Positions 41,779 through 51,659 are shown, counted from the first letter of the stretch. The stretch is DNA of 64,000 nucleotides from Fibrobacter sp. UWR4 (GCF_003149045.1 NZ_QGDU01000011.1:37640-101639), one strand, 5' to 3'. Notes: generated by a model from the sequence alone, not told the origin. Translations and numbers: made by a program.

Positions 41779-43680
41779 ATGAGCAAGATTATTGGTATTG
41801 ACCTCGGTACAACTAACAGCTGCGTTTCCGTTATGGAAGGTGGCAAGCCGGTAGTGATCGCTAACGCAGAAGGCTTCCGCACTACCCCGTCTATCGTCGC
41901 ATTCGGCAAGACTGGCGAACGTCTCGTTGGTCACGTTGCTAAGCGTCAGGCAATCACCAACCCCGAAAAGACCATTTACTCCATCAAGCGCTTTATGGGC
42001 CGTTCCGCTGGCGAATGCTCCGCTGTGGAAAAGAACATGCCGTACAAGCTCGTTGGTACCGGTTCCGATCCGATCCGCGTGCAGATTGACGACAAGCAGT
42101 TCGCTCCTCCTGAAATTTCCGCAGCAGTTCTTCAGACCATGAAGAAGATTGCTGAAGACTACCTGGGCGAAACCGTTTCCCAGGCTGTGATTACTGTTCC
42201 GGCATACTTCAACGACGCTCAGCGCCAGGCTACTAAGGACGCTGGTAAGATCGCTGGTCTCGAAGTTCTCCGTATCGTGAACGAACCCACCGCTGCTGCC
42301 CTCGCCTACGGCCTGGACTCCAAGAAGAGCGAAAAGGTTGCCGTGTACGACCTCGGTGGTGGTACCTTCGATATCTCCATTTTGGAAATTGATGACGGTA
42401 TGTTCTCCGTGAAGTCCACCAACGGTGACACCATGCTCGGTGGTGACAACTTCGACGAAGTGATCATCGACTGGATCAACGACGAATTCAAGAAGGAAAA
42501 TCCCTCTATCGACCTGAAGAAGGACAAGATGGCTCTCCAGCGTTTGAAGGATGCTGCTGAAAAGGCCAAGATCGACCTTTCTGCAACCACTTCTACCAAC
42601 ATCAACCTCCCCTTCATTACCGCTGACGCTACTGGCCCGAAGCACTTGGACCTCACCCTCAGCCGTGCAAAGTTTGACCAGCTGACCGCTCACCTGGTTG
42701 AACGTTCTATGGAACCCTGCCGTAAGGCAATTGCAGACTCTGGCCTGTCCCTGTCTGAAATTGACGAAGTGATCCTGGTTGGTGGTTCTACCCGTATCCC
42801 GGCCGTTCAGGAAGCTGTGAAGAAGTACTTCGGCAAGGAACCCAACAAGACTGTGAACCCCGACGAAGTTGTGGCAATTGGTGCTGCTGTTCAGGGTGCA
42901 GTTCTTAGCGGCGACTCCGCTGTGAAGGACGTTCTCCTCCTCGACGTGACCCCGCTTTCTCTGGGTATCGAAACTCTCGGTGGCGTCATGACCAAGCTCA
43001 TCGACCGTAACACCACCATCCCCACCAAGAAGAGCCAGGTGTTCTCCACCGCCGAAGACAACCAGCCGGCAGTGACCATCCATGTTCTCCAGGGTGAACG
43101 TGAATTTGCTCGCGACAACCGTACCCTCGGTAAGTTCGACCTCACCGACCTTCCGAAGAAGCCCCGCGGCGTTCCTCAGATCGAAGTGACCTTCGACATC
43201 GACGCCAACGGCATCGTCCACGTTTCCGCTAAGGACAAGGAAACCGGTAAGGAACAGTCCATCAAGATTACTTCCTCCAGTGGCCTCTCCGAAGACGAAA
43301 TCAACAAGATGGTGAAGGACGCCGAAGCTAACGCTGCCAAGGATAAGGAACAGCGTGAACTGGTCGACATCAAGAACCAGGCCGAACAGATGGCTTACCA
43401 GGCTGAAGGCCAGATCAAGGAATTCGGCGACAAGCTGCCTGCCGACACTAAGGCTCAGCTCGAAGCTGCAATCCAGGAAATCAAGGACAAGAAGGACAAC
43501 GGCACCAAGGAAGAAATCAAGGCCGCTATGGACAAGCTCCAGGGCATGATCAGTTCCATGGCTCAGGCTGCTGGTGCAAACCAGGCTCAGCCGGGTCCTC
43601 AGCCGGGCGCTTCTGAACAGCCGAAGTCCGACAAGAAGAACGACGGTCCGGAAGTTGTCGACGCAGAAGTCGTTGACTAA
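41779..43680 (+). CDS. dnaK: DnaK, Hsp70 chaperone
   Basis: The 633-residue product is a standard Hsp70: [13 protein letters not shown] at the start, [29 protein letters not shown], the connect motif [12 protein letters not shown] and GGSTRIPAV, then the linker [19 protein letters not shown] into the substrate domain. The C-terminus has a Gln/Pro/Gly-rich stretch and ends EVVDAEVVD, matching the EEVD-like tail of bacterial DnaK. The ATG at 41779 has AGGAG upstream. The sigma-54 promoter is unusual for this gene. Confidence 0.98.
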   Translation: MSKIIGIDLGTTNSCVSVMEGGKPVVIANAEGFRTTPSIVAFGKTGERLVGHVAKRQAITNPEKTIYSIKRFMGRSAGECSAVEKNMPYKLVGTGSDPIRVQIDDKQFAPPEISAAVLQTMKKIAEDYLGETVSQAVITVPAYFNDAQRQATKDAGKIAGLEVLRIVNEPTAAALAYGLDSKKSEKVAVYDLGGGTFDISILEIDDGMFSVKSTNGDTMLGGDNFDEVIIDWINDEFKKENPSIDLKKDKMALQRLKDAAEKAKIDLSATTSTNINLPFITADATGPKHLDLTLSRAKFDQLTAHLVERSMEPCRKAIADSGLSLSEIDEVILVGGSTRIPAVQEAVKKYFGKEPNKTVNPDEVVAIGAAVQGAVLSGDSAVKDVLLLDVTPLSLGIETLGGVMTKLIDRNTTIPTKKSQVFSTAEDNQPAVTIHVLQGEREFARDNRTLGKFDLTDLPKKPRGVPQIEVTFDIDANGIVHVSAKDKETGKEQSIKITSSSGLSEDEINKMVKDAEANAAKDKEQRELVDIKNQAEQMAYQAEGQIKEFGDKLPADTKAQLEAAIQEIKDKKDNGTKEEIKAAMDKLQGMISSMAQAAGANQAQPGPQPGASEQPKSDKKNDGPEVVDAEVVD

Positions 43681-43750
43681 ATAGTAGGAAGTAGGAAGTA
43701 GTTAGTAGACAGTTCGCATTACACAAACTTTTACGAATTGCTTTCTACCC

Positions 43751-43788
43751 AAAAGGATTTGCCTGATTGAGCAGGCAATCCTTTTTCC
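43751..43788 (+). terminator. Terminator of dnaK
   Basis: GGATTTGCCTG / CAGGCAATCC (one bulged T), flanked by AAAA and TTTTT. Confidence 0.8.
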
Positions 43789-43871
43789 ATAAAGAGAGAA
43801 TTCAAACGACAGTACAAGGTATACTGACTACTGTCTACCAATAACTGTCTACTAAAGCCGAAGGCTAAATT

Positions 43872-45017
43872 ATGGCAGATAAAAGAGATTATTACGAAGT
43901 ATTAGGCGTTGGTAAGGACGCAAGTGCTGACGAAATCAAGCACGCCTATAAGAAGCTTGCCATTAAGTATCATCCGGATAAGAACCCGGGCGATAAGGAA
44001 GCCGAAGAAAAGTTCAAGGAAGCTGCTGAAGCATACGACGTGCTTTCCAATCCGGAAAAGCGCAAGAACTACGACCAGTTTGGCTTTAACGCTCCTGGTG
44101 GTGGTTTCGGCGGCGGCGGATTTGGCGGCGGTGGCTTCGGAAGCTTCGAAGACATTTTCAGCCAGTTCGGCGACATCTTTGGCGGTGGCTTTGGTTTTGG
44201 CGGTGGCCGTGGCGGTCGTAGCCGTAAGGCAGGCCCTCCCCGCGGAAACGATTTGCAGATCAAGGTGGCTCTTAGCTATAAGGAAATCTTCGAAGGTTGC
44301 ACCAAGAAGGTTCGCCTGAAGCGTTATACTCCCTGTACCGAATGTAACGGCAAGGGTGGCGAGAACGTTACCGAATGTAGCACTTGCCATGGCACCGGTC
44401 GCGTGCGCCGTGCGACGGGTGGCTTCTTCCAGATGATTTCTGAAAGCGCCTGCCCCACTTGTAACGGTATGGGCGAAGTCATTGCAAAGCCTTGCTCCAA
44501 CTGCCGCGGCGAAGGCCGTGTGCAGGAAACCGAAGAAATTTCCATCAAGATTCCGGCTGGCGTTTCCGAAGGCCAGTACCTGAACCTCCGTGGCGAAGGT
44601 AACTGCGGTCCTCGTGGCGGTGCCTGCGGCGACCTGCTTGCCGTCGTAACCGAAAAGCCCGACGATTTCTATACCCGCGAAGGCGACGACCTGCACTGCG
44701 AAGTGAAGGTTCCCGTACATCGTCTGGTTCTTGGCGGCACCCAGCGCATTCCTACTCTGGAAGGCGATGAAGTGCAGATCAAGATTGCCGCAGGAACACA
44801 GGCTGGTAGCATCCTGCGTCTCCGTGAACAGGGCCTGTACCCGCTGAACAAGCGTGGTGACCGCGGTAGCCTCTACGTTGAAATCGGCGTGGAAATCCCG
44901 AAGGATCTTTCCAAGGAAGAGAAGGAACTCTACCAGAAGCTGGCCGAACTCCGCAAGGACAAGGAAACCGCTCAGGAAGAATCCTTCCTTGAGAAGATGA
45001 AGAACCTGTTCAAGTAA
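43872..45017 (+). CDS. dnaJ: DnaJ, Hsp40 co-chaperone
   Basis: The J domain carries [15 protein letters not shown], followed by a long Gly/Phe region (about 75-115), then four CxxCxGxG-type zinc repeats ([32 protein letters not shown]) and the C-terminal substrate domains. The 381-residue length is normal. It lies 191 nt downstream of dnaK behind that gene's terminator, so it has its own promoter; the gap contains repeated AGTAGACAGT-type words in inverted arrangement (43681-43860). Confidence 0.97.
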   Translation: MADKRDYYEVLGVGKDASADEIKHAYKKLAIKYHPDKNPGDKEAEEKFKEAAEAYDVLSNPEKRKNYDQFGFNAPGGGFGGGGFGGGGFGSFEDIFSQFGDIFGGGFGFGGGRGGRSRKAGPPRGNDLQIKVALSYKEIFEGCTKKVRLKRYTPCTECNGKGGENVTECSTCHGTGRVRRATGGFFQMISESACPTCNGMGEVIAKPCSNCRGEGRVQETEEISIKIPAGVSEGQYLNLRGEGNCGPRGGACGDLLAVVTEKPDDFYTREGDDLHCEVKVPVHRLVLGGTQRIPTLEGDEVQIKIAAGTQAGSILRLREQGLYPLNKRGDRGSLYVEIGVEIPKDLSKEEKELYQKLAELRKDKETAQEESFLEKMKNLFK

Positions 45018-45028
45018 AGCCTTTAGAC

Positions 45029-45053
45029 GTCATCCTGAGCGAAGCGAAGGATC
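45029..45053. repeat. Dispersed repeat, CATCCTGAGCGAAGCGAAGG type
   Basis: One copy of a sequence that recurs in many bacterial genomes, immediately after the dnaJ stop. Only this copy was found in the window. Confidence 0.5.
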
Positions 45054-45060
45054 CACAAGA

Positions 45061-45095
45061 AAAAGTCCCCGAGTAAACCTCGGGGGCTTTTCTTA
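45061..45095 (+). terminator. Terminator of dnaJ
   Basis: AGTCCCCGAG / CTCGGGGGCT with a short loop, followed by TTTTCTTAT. Confidence 0.8.
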
Positions 45096-45102
45096 TACAA
45101 TT

Positions 45103-45137
45103 TGTTCTATATAGCGACGTTTTGTTCTATATACGTC
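45103..45137. promoter_or_regulatory. Direct repeats TTTGTTCTATATA upstream of the rSAM locus
   Basis: Two copies of TTTGTTCTATATA, 22 bp apart (about 45103 and 45125), each followed by an ACG-containing word, lie about 120 bp before the lipoprotein start. The spacing of two helical turns suggests a regulator site. The region to 45257 is AT-rich and otherwise empty. Confidence 0.45.
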
Positions 45138-45257
45138 ACGCTTTTTTGAAAAATTGAGAAAAATTCAAAAAATTGCTTTGAAATACACTATTTTTCGATT
45201 TGCAGCGAAATGTGAAAAATCTATTTTGATTGCAGGTAATGGTTAGGAGGTTCTTCC

Positions 45258-45812
45258 ATGAAAATCGAAAAGAAGAAAATTGCTGAAGATTCCAAGTGGA
45301 ATTCTGCAGTCAAGGCAAGCATTGCTGCACTGATGGGTGTTGCCGCAACAAGTATGGTGGCATGCTCTAGTGGTGATGTTGCTGGCCCTGAGGATGAGAA
45401 TAATCGCGAGAATGTAACTCCGAATCCAGAAGAAATCATTGAACCTGAAGCAGGTGATCCGATTGTTGGTCCTGAACAATTAGGCGTTTCTTCTTCTAGC
45501 CAGGTTGAGGTGGATATTCCTAAGAGCTCCAGCTCCGTGGACACTCTGATTATAAGACCTATAGGACCCATTGTAGAACCCTCGGCTGGCGTTGTTAACA
45601 TTAACATAGATCCTATTGTTGAACCGATTTTGGTTCCCGTTAGTTCTTCTTCCGAGGAATTGAATAGTTCTTCCTCCGAGGCTTGTCCCGACGGTTACAA
45701 ACTTAATTGCCCCTGCGATAGCACTGTGCATATTTGTCCGGATCCCAACAATCCTGAAAACATGATTGTCAGCATGGTGACTACATTTGAGTCTACCGAT
45801 ATTGATGTATGA
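45258..45812 (+). CDS. Ser-rich lipoprotein, candidate substrate of the adjacent radical SAM enzyme
   Basis: The 184-residue product starts with a basic N-terminus and a lipobox region (AALMGVAATSMVACSS). It continues with an acidic, Pro-rich body containing several SSSS runs, repeated IVEP / IDPIVEPILVP motifs, and a C-terminal CPDGYKLNCPCDSTVHICPD segment with four Cys followed by a Thr/Ser-rich end. The ATG overlap with the next gene (ATGA at 45809) couples the two. Position and the Cys-rich C-terminus suggest a modified peptide or anchored lipoprotein. It resembles the radical-SAM-associated putative lipoproteins, but the family match is from memory. Confidence 0.65.
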   Translation: MKIEKKKIAEDSKWNSAVKASIAALMGVAATSMVACSSGDVAGPEDENNRENVTPNPEEIIEPEAGDPIVGPEQLGVSSSSQVEVDIPKSSSSVDTLIIRPIGPIVEPSAGVVNINIDPIVEPILVPVSSSSEELNSSSSEACPDGYKLNCPCDSTVHICPDPNNPENMIVSMVTTFESTDIDV

Positions 45813-46912
45813 ACTTAGTGCTTTGCCTTACGGAGCAGTGTAACCTACGCTGCTCTTATTGTTATTACAAGGATTCCCAGAGCGATCGGGCCACGGTGAT
45901 GGACGATTCCACTATGGAAGCGGCCATCAGGCTTTGCCTGGAGCGTACGCTTTTCTTTAAACAGCAATACATGAATATCACCTTCTTTGGTGGTGAACCT
46001 TTGCTCCGTAAGGAGGCTATCTACAAGGGCGTGGATTTGGCAAAGGCCATGGTCGCCGAGGCCATGGACCGTGGCGCGGCTTCTGAAGATTTTGTTCTGC
46101 GTTTTGCTATCAATACCAACGGCACTCTGCTTGACGAAAAGATGCTGGACTATTGCGAAAAGGAAAGGTTCCGCATGTACATTTCTGTGGACGGGCCTGC
46201 CTACCAGCATAACATTTCCCGCCGTACGGTGGGTGACGCAGGAAGCTTTGAATCCATGTACAAGCACCTCCCCCGCCTCTCTAAAATGAATACGGTGGCA
46301 CTTTGCACCGTGACCCGGGAGCATGTGCCCCATCTGGCCGAGGCTGTAAAATGGATTCACCAGCAGGGCTTCAACAACATGACCACCAGCATCGACTTTG
46401 ATGGAAAATGGACTGGTGAAGATTTTGACAAGTTGGCTCTGGAATATCAGAAGATGGCCATGTACTGGCTGGAATGCCGCAAGGCCGGTAACAAGTTTTT
46501 CCTGGGGACTATCCAGGACAAGATTAAGCTCCGTTTGCAGGATTTGAGATTCCGTCAGTATTCCTGCCACGTTTATAATGGAGCCATGGGCGTATCCACC
46601 AACGGAAACATTTTCCCCTGCACCCGCTTTATTACTTCCAAGGAAAATGCGCCCTACGTTCAGGGCAATGTTTTTACGGGCTTTGACGAAGCAGAGTGCA
46701 ACAAGATTCGCGACTTCCTGGATTATGACAAGCAGGAATGCGAAGGCTGTGCCATCAAGCACCGCTGTGTGGCTCATGAATGCGCCTGCACTTCATTCTA
46801 TACCACAGGAACCATCGAAGGTGTTTCCGCGGAAGTCTGCACCCACGAACGCATGCTTACGGAGATTTGCGACGAAATCGTCTGCAAGATTGACAACGAT
46901 GATATTAAGTAA
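45809..46912 (+). CDS. Radical SAM / SPASM peptide maturase-like protein
   Basis: The cluster motif CNLRCSYC is at residues 11-18, right at the N-terminus (LVLCLTEQCNLRCSYCYYKD), followed by FFGGEPLLR (GGE motif). The C-terminal half has SPASM-type Cys (YSCHVYNGAMGVSTNG, FPCTRF, CEGCAIKHRCVAHECACTS) for auxiliary clusters. SPASM proteins modify ribosomal peptides or activate sulfatases. The pairing with a Ser-rich lipoprotein points to the former. It overlaps the lipoprotein gene by 4 nt and is followed 48 nt later by the flavodoxin-like gene. Confidence 0.85.
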   Translation: MNLVLCLTEQCNLRCSYCYYKDSQSDRATVMDDSTMEAAIRLCLERTLFFKQQYMNITFFGGEPLLRKEAIYKGVDLAKAMVAEAMDRGAASEDFVLRFAINTNGTLLDEKMLDYCEKERFRMYISVDGPAYQHNISRRTVGDAGSFESMYKHLPRLSKMNTVALCTVTREHVPHLAEAVKWIHQQGFNNMTTSIDFDGKWTGEDFDKLALEYQKMAMYWLECRKAGNKFFLGTIQDKIKLRLQDLRFRQYSCHVYNGAMGVSTNGNIFPCTRFITSKENAPYVQGNVFTGFDEAECNKIRDFLDYDKQECEGCAIKHRCVAHECACTSFYTTGTIEGVSAEVCTHERMLTEICDEIVCKIDNDDIK

Positions 46913-46925
46913 CACTTTTTGCTTC

Positions 46926-46956
46926 CCTCGGTGTTTAACAATTGTTAAACTTGAGG
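46926..46956 (+). promoter_or_regulatory. Large palindrome covering the ribosome-binding site of 46961
   Basis: The perfect 18-bp palindrome GTTTAACAATTGTTAAAC (46933-46950) is flanked by CCTC and GAGG, which can also pair. The GAGG is the ribosome-binding site of the next gene. It could be a repressor operator, an RNA structure that hides the site, or both. Confidence 0.6.
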
Positions 46957-46960
46957 TAAT

Positions 46961-47533
46961 ATGAAAGTTGTTGTTTTAAATGCTAGTCCCCGCCCTAAGG
47001 GCAACATCAGCCAGATGCTCTGCGCTATGCAAGAGGAATTGCTGGCCCGTGGCGACCAGGTGGAATTTATTGATGTTTGCAAATTGCAGGTTCGCCCTTG
47101 CATCGGCTGCATGAAATGCCGCAGCGCCAAGAAGTGCGTGTTGGCAGAAGACGATTCTCAACGGGTGATGAAATTGCTTCAGGAGTGCGACGGCCTGATT
47201 GTGGGCTCTCCCTGCTATTGGGGCAACATGACGGGCCAGCTGAAAGTGCTGTTCGACAGGATGGCTTATGGAATGCTGGACGATAGCGGCCACGGATTCC
47301 CGAAACCCCTGCTGAAAGGCAAGAGGGCGATTATCGTGAGCACTTCCACCACCCCATGGCCTTTCAATATTCTCTTTAAACAGTCGGCGGGTGCAGTCCG
47401 TGCCATCAAGGAAGTAATCGGCTGGAGCGGTTTCAAAATTGTGGGCGTGATGCAAAAAGGCGGTACCCATATGAAACAAGGGGTAACCGCCCGAGAGTTT
47501 GCCAGGTGCAAAAAATTAGCGCATCAGCTTTAA
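46961..47533 (+). CDS. Flavodoxin-fold FMN-dependent oxidoreductase with Cys cluster
   Basis: The 190-residue product begins MKVVVLNASPRPKGNISQML, the FMN phosphate loop of NADPH-dependent FMN reductases and iron-sulfur flavoproteins. CIGCMKCRSAKKC near residue 47 is a compact Cys motif, typical of the iron-sulfur flavoprotein branch, and GSPCYWGNMTGQLKVLFDRM is the second flavin loop. It could supply electrons to the radical SAM enzyme. The ATG follows the GAGG hidden in the palindrome. Its 3' end overlaps the convergent GH30 gene by 18 nt. Confidence 0.82.
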   Translation: MKVVVLNASPRPKGNISQMLCAMQEELLARGDQVEFIDVCKLQVRPCIGCMKCRSAKKCVLAEDDSQRVMKLLQECDGLIVGSPCYWGNMTGQLKVLFDRMAYGMLDDSGHGFPKPLLKGKRAIIVSTSTTPWPFNILFKQSAGAVRAIKEVIGWSGFKIVGVMQKGGTHMKQGVTAREFARCKKLAHQL

Positions 47534-49561
47534 GTACTGAGTCTTTCCGCTAGAATCTGCGAGACGGACAATGTAACCCTTACGGGAGAGTGCGTTTACG
47601 GAAACTGTTGCGGAGCCGTTGATCTGACGGCGCATCAGGAGAATGCCTTGCATATCGTGAATGGTCAGCGTCAATGTTTTTGACGGGGCGACGATCTGCA
47701 GGTCTCCTCCAGAACGGCTGACAGAGATTCCTGCCATCGAGAGGAAGTTACGACTTGCGACAAACAGATTGGAGTCTGCGGCGGAAGTATCCACCTTGGA
47801 GGTATCTGCGATGGTTGTATCCGCGATGGAGGTATCGGGCTCGACAGGTTCAACGTAAGGATGATCCGGATCGTTGACAACCACCTTGATGCTTACAGAA
47901 CTTTCGCAGCCGGCGCCGTTGTTGAATGTTGCCTTATAGATTCCGCTGGACTGCCACTGCATATTCTTGAAGCGGACTTCGCGCCCGACCTGATAGAAAT
48001 CGTTGGGACCGCGCCATACCCAGCGGCCACCATCCCACGGATGAGGGCCAATCACCAGAGAATCGCCCGGATTGACGGTGACGTCTGTGGTTTCGTTCCA
48101 GCCGCCATCTTGAATCTTTACGTAGGGAACGATAGTCTCGGTGGTGCAGGAACCTTCGCCCTTGACGTTCTCCACCACCATGGTGACCATGGAGCGTGCG
48201 CCAACATTGACGTCGAAACTCTTGCCTGAAATCGCGATGTCGGCGTCGGCGTTCAGGGCGGCGGGCAGCGTAAAGCGGTGAACCTTTACCTTGCTGCCAA
48301 CAGCGTCAAACTTGCTCAAGTCAAAACTGTATTTGGCGGCGGACCCGCTGGTATTCAGCACGACCAGTACCAGGGAGCCGTCCTCGCGGATGGCTGCCAA
48401 TGTGTTGTCCTTATCGGAATCAATAAAGCGGGAACCCGGACGGATAAACCTGCTGAATGCGGCATGCATATAGAATCGCGGAGCCTTGGTAAAACTCTGG
48501 CTCTTGTGATTTGCGGCGAAAGTTCTCCAGTTCTCGGCAGGATCAGCCAGCTGCCAGTCCACCCAGGCGTTTGCCTTCATATCGCGAAGGTCGTGGAGGA
48601 TCACATCTGCCATCCAGAGGGTAATATCCAAATCGCCGCTACGATGGAGGGGGCCGGATTCAGACTGCCAAATTCTCTTGTCGGCACCGAAGGCGGCATT
48701 GTAAAGTTTGCCGCGGGAATCGTATCCAGAATAGCTGTGGGTGTTCACCTGGAACATGTAGGACTTGGCTTCGGCGCTGTATTTATTAAACTGGTTCAGG
48801 GCGTCACCGATGTTGGATTCGTCGGCTGCACTGACTGATGTTTCCGGGAAAAGACCTTTCTTCTTGAGAGCCTTGCCCAGTTCCTCGATCATGCCGGACT
48901 GATTATTCTTGAATCCGCAACCTTCCTGGTCCTTGTTTTCGGCCCACCAGCCAGCACTAGGTTCGTTGAAGGGTTCCACCGTGCGGAAGGTAATGCCCCA
49001 TTCCTTCTTGAAATGGAGTGCTACTTCGGAAAGGTAGTCGGCGAAATCGTCAAAGTAGTCGGACTTCAGGTTGTCGGCACCGTTCTTGCCACCGGCAACG
49101 CAACCGCTGTTGGTCATCCACCACGGGGGTGAATTGGAAAATGCTTCGTAGATGGGATTCTTGACTTTCTTGTTCAATGCGAACAGAATGTTACGCTGGC
49201 TCTGGTCTGCAGTCCAGTCGTAGGCGCCGTTTTCCGTAGGCTTGTAGCCGGGAACGGCACCGCCCCCGTCGCCCTTGGTCAAGTGATTATGGCCGGGCTG
49301 GTCTCCCCCACCGATATTGTAGCGGAAAATGTTGTAACCTAGGCCCGAATCCGGGTCCGCAATGGCATCCAACAACTTGAGATAGTTGGATTCGCTCCAC
49401 TTGCCGGCAAGAACGGCCCACCAGCAAAGGCTGGTACCCCAACCTTCGAAAACCTGATACTTTTTGCCCGGATCAACGGTCACTTTTGTCTGCGCATTGG
49501 CAGTTCCACAAGCTAATGCCGCCATCGCAGCGGCCACCACAAACTTTTTACCCATCTTCAT
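47516..49561 (-). CDS. Secreted GH30 glycoside hydrolase
   Basis: Signal peptide MGKKFVVAAAMAALACGTANAQ is followed by the GH30 start FEGWGTSLCWWAVLAG, which is like the endo-beta-1,6-galactanase branch. The acid/base is Glu200 in EPFNEPSAGWW; the nucleophile is Glu301 in WQSESGPL. A beta-sandwich ends near residue 470. A roughly 90-residue domain (IVPYVKIQDGGWNETTDVTV, FGPHPWDGG-like IGPHPWDGGRWVWRGPNDFY) follows and is also present in the GH43 at 49.7 kb. A Asp/Thr-rich linker leads to the tail LTIHDMQGILLMRR...YIVRLADSSGKTQ. The ATG is at 49561. It is divergent from the second GH43 gene. Confidence 0.9.
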   Translation of the reverse strand: MKMGKKFVVAAAMAALACGTANAQTKVTVDPGKKYQVFEGWGTSLCWWAVLAGKWSESNYLKLLDAIADPDSGLGYNIFRYNIGGGDQPGHNHLTKGDGGGAVPGYKPTENGAYDWTADQSQRNILFALNKKVKNPIYEAFSNSPPWWMTNSGCVAGGKNGADNLKSDYFDDFADYLSEVALHFKKEWGITFRTVEPFNEPSAGWWAENKDQEGCGFKNNQSGMIEELGKALKKKGLFPETSVSAADESNIGDALNQFNKYSAEAKSYMFQVNTHSYSGYDSRGKLYNAAFGADKRIWQSESGPLHRSGDLDITLWMADVILHDLRDMKANAWVDWQLADPAENWRTFAANHKSQSFTKAPRFYMHAAFSRFIRPGSRFIDSDKDNTLAAIREDGSLVLVVLNTSGSAAKYSFDLSKFDAVGSKVKVHRFTLPAALNADADIAISGKSFDVNVGARSMVTMVVENVKGEGSCTTETIVPYVKIQDGGWNETTDVTVNPGDSLVIGPHPWDGGRWVWRGPNDFYQVGREVRFKNMQWQSSGIYKATFNNGAGCESSVSIKVVVNDPDHPYVEPVEPDTSIADTTIADTSKVDTSAADSNLFVASRNFLSMAGISVSRSGGDLQIVAPSKTLTLTIHDMQGILLMRRQINGSATVSVNALSRKGYIVRLADSSGKTQYLKLMR

Positions 49562-49718
49562 ACCCTAAAAATCGCTTTTTTTTAGGAAAATGGGTAGAAA
49601 AAATGCACTCCCCCATGGACGATTTGTCCTTTTTTTAACGTTCTTTCGTATTACGGGCGGGCCTATCATAACTTATATTCATAAAAAACGGATTCCGTTG
49701 ATTATAGGTTGGGTTTTT

Positions 49719-51659
49719 ATGAGTCTGAAAGGTTCGTCTCGAGTTATTTTGTCCATTTTGGCTGGTTTTGGGGTTTCTGCATCTTTTGCGGCAGGCCTAA
49801 GCGACTGCGCCAACAGCATCAAATTTGATGGTCATCTGAACAACCTCTACAAGGACTTGACCCTCCCCTCCACCGGCGCGGGAATTTCCGGCTGCGAAAA
49901 TGTGCGTTTTTACTGGACCTCCAGCGACACCACATTCTTGAAAAACGACGGTACCATTGCCGCCCGCCTGGTGAACCAGAATAAGGCGGTGCAGTTGTCT
50001 GTAAACGTAACCGACGGCACCCAGATTGAAACCAAGAAGTTCGACGTGAGCATTCACGGTTACGAACCTTACACCAACTACCTGTTCATCTACTTCCCAG
50101 CCAACAACAACGAGAACATTTACTACGCCATCAGTAACGATGGCTACAACTTTACTGCCATGAACGGCGGTAACCGCGTTGTGGCCGCAGATTCCGTTAG
50201 CCTGAAGAAGGGCCTTCGCGACCCCCACATTTTGCGGGCTCCCGACGGATACTTCTACATGGTGAATACCGACATGAAGAGCGCCGAGGGCTGGGCTAGC
50301 AACCGCGGCATGGTGCTGATGCGCTCCAAGGATCTGGTGAGCTGGACTCACAGCACGGTCCATTTCCCGGACAAGTACAAGGGAACCAACTTCGCCAACG
50401 TAACCCGCGTGTGGGCTCCCGAAACCATCTGGGACAAGGACTATGTGAATTCCGACGGCAGCAAGGGACGCCTGATGATTTACTTCTCCCTGCTTACAAA
50501 CGACGGAACCATTCCCTACGACAAGGTTTACTACCTGTACGCCAACGACGACTTTACCGATGTGATTGGCAAGCCCACCTACTTCTTTGACCGCGGCTCC
50601 GCCACCATCGATATGGACATTGTCTATAACGAAAACGACAGCCTGTACCACGCCTTCTTCAAGAACGAAGGTGATGGCGGCATCTGTAAGACTACTGCCA
50701 AGAAATTGACGGCTCCTGCAGGCAAGGAAGGCTCCCAGTGGAGCAAGCCTAGTGGAACACTGCAGCAAACCAAGGAAGCGGTGGAAGGAGCTGGCGTTTT
50801 CAAGCTGATCAATCAGGATTCCTGGATTCTGATGTACGACTGCTACATGAATGGTCATTATCAGTTTACTAGCAGCCCGGACCTCACCAACTTCAAGTTC
50901 GTGCAGGATACTAAAATGGCGGGAGCATTTACTCCCCGTCATGGAACCGTATTGCCTATTACTGCGGAAGAAACTCAGCGCTTGATGAAGGTCTTCCCCA
51001 CGGAAGATTTTTCGCCACGCCAATTCAACGAACCTGATACCTTGAAGACGCTGGCTGGCGGCGAGGCGGTGGTTGGCCCCTGCGCAGGCTCCAAGATCGT
51101 GCCCTATTCAAAGGTCAATGATGGCGGCTGGAATCCGACTACAGACCTGCTGGTAGAACCGGGTAGTAACATTACCTTTGGCCCGCATCCGTGGGATGGA
51201 AAAATTTGGAAGTGGACGGGTCCGGACTCCTTCGGGACGACCTCCCGCGAAGTGACCCTGAAGGATTTGCAGTGGCAGAACAGCGGCATCTACACGGTGG
51301 AATACACCAACGAAACCGGCTGCAAGTCCTATGAAAAGATCAAGCTGGTGGTGAACGATCCGGAACACCCTTATGTGGAACCGGTGGTCTGCAAGGATGA
51401 CGAAATCCTGAATGACCAGGGCAAGTGCGTTGCCGACACTTCGATGCAGGATTCCCTGCCGGAAGCCATTGGACCTGGCATTGGCCCCGACGTTGGCAAT
51501 CCGACGGACGTTCATTTCTCGGCGGTTCCGGTGCGTGTCCAGTATTTCAGTATGACGGGCGTACTGCTCCAGGGCAAGCCCAAGCTGGCCGGCGTCTACC
51601 TCCGTAGGGAAACTCTGAACAACGGCCTTGTGCGCACATCGAAGTTCCGCATTCGTTAA
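49719..51659 (+). CDS. Secreted GH43-like enzyme sharing a C-terminal domain with the GH30
   Basis: The signal peptide MSLKGSSRVILSILAGFGVSASFAA makes the ATG at 49719 the likely start, although the frame is open to 49590. A short Ig-like part is followed by a GH43-type propeller (RDPHILRAPDGYFYMVNTDM, VWAPETIWDKDYVN, IDMDIVYNENDSLYHAFF). Residues about 455-545 repeat the domain found in the divergent GH30 (IVPYSKVNDGGWNPTTDLLV, FGPHPWDGKIWKWTGPDSFG, NSGIYTVEYTNETGCKSY), followed by VVNDPEHPYVEPV and a sorting-tail-like C-terminus. Substrate is probably an arabinan or galactan side chain. Confidence 0.85.
   Translation: MSLKGSSRVILSILAGFGVSASFAAGLSDCANSIKFDGHLNNLYKDLTLPSTGAGISGCENVRFYWTSSDTTFLKNDGTIAARLVNQNKAVQLSVNVTDGTQIETKKFDVSIHGYEPYTNYLFIYFPANNNENIYYAISNDGYNFTAMNGGNRVVAADSVSLKKGLRDPHILRAPDGYFYMVNTDMKSAEGWASNRGMVLMRSKDLVSWTHSTVHFPDKYKGTNFANVTRVWAPETIWDKDYVNSDGSKGRLMIYFSLLTNDGTIPYDKVYYLYANDDFTDVIGKPTYFFDRGSATIDMDIVYNENDSLYHAFFKNEGDGGICKTTAKKLTAPAGKEGSQWSKPSGTLQQTKEAVEGAGVFKLINQDSWILMYDCYMNGHYQFTSSPDLTNFKFVQDTKMAGAFTPRHGTVLPITAEETQRLMKVFPTEDFSPRQFNEPDTLKTLAGGEAVVGPCAGSKIVPYSKVNDGGWNPTTDLLVEPGSNITFGPHPWDGKIWKWTGPDSFGTTSREVTLKDLQWQNSGIYTVEYTNETGCKSYEKIKLVVNDPEHPYVEPVVCKDDEILNDQGKCVADTSMQDSLPEAIGPGIGPDVGNPTDVHFSAVPVRVQYFSMTGVLLQGKPKLAGVYLRRETLNNGLVRTSKFRIR

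Noticed and set aside
41761..43221. Long open frame opposite dnaK
   Set aside because: It is a shadow of dnaK, caused by strong codon bias in the true gene.
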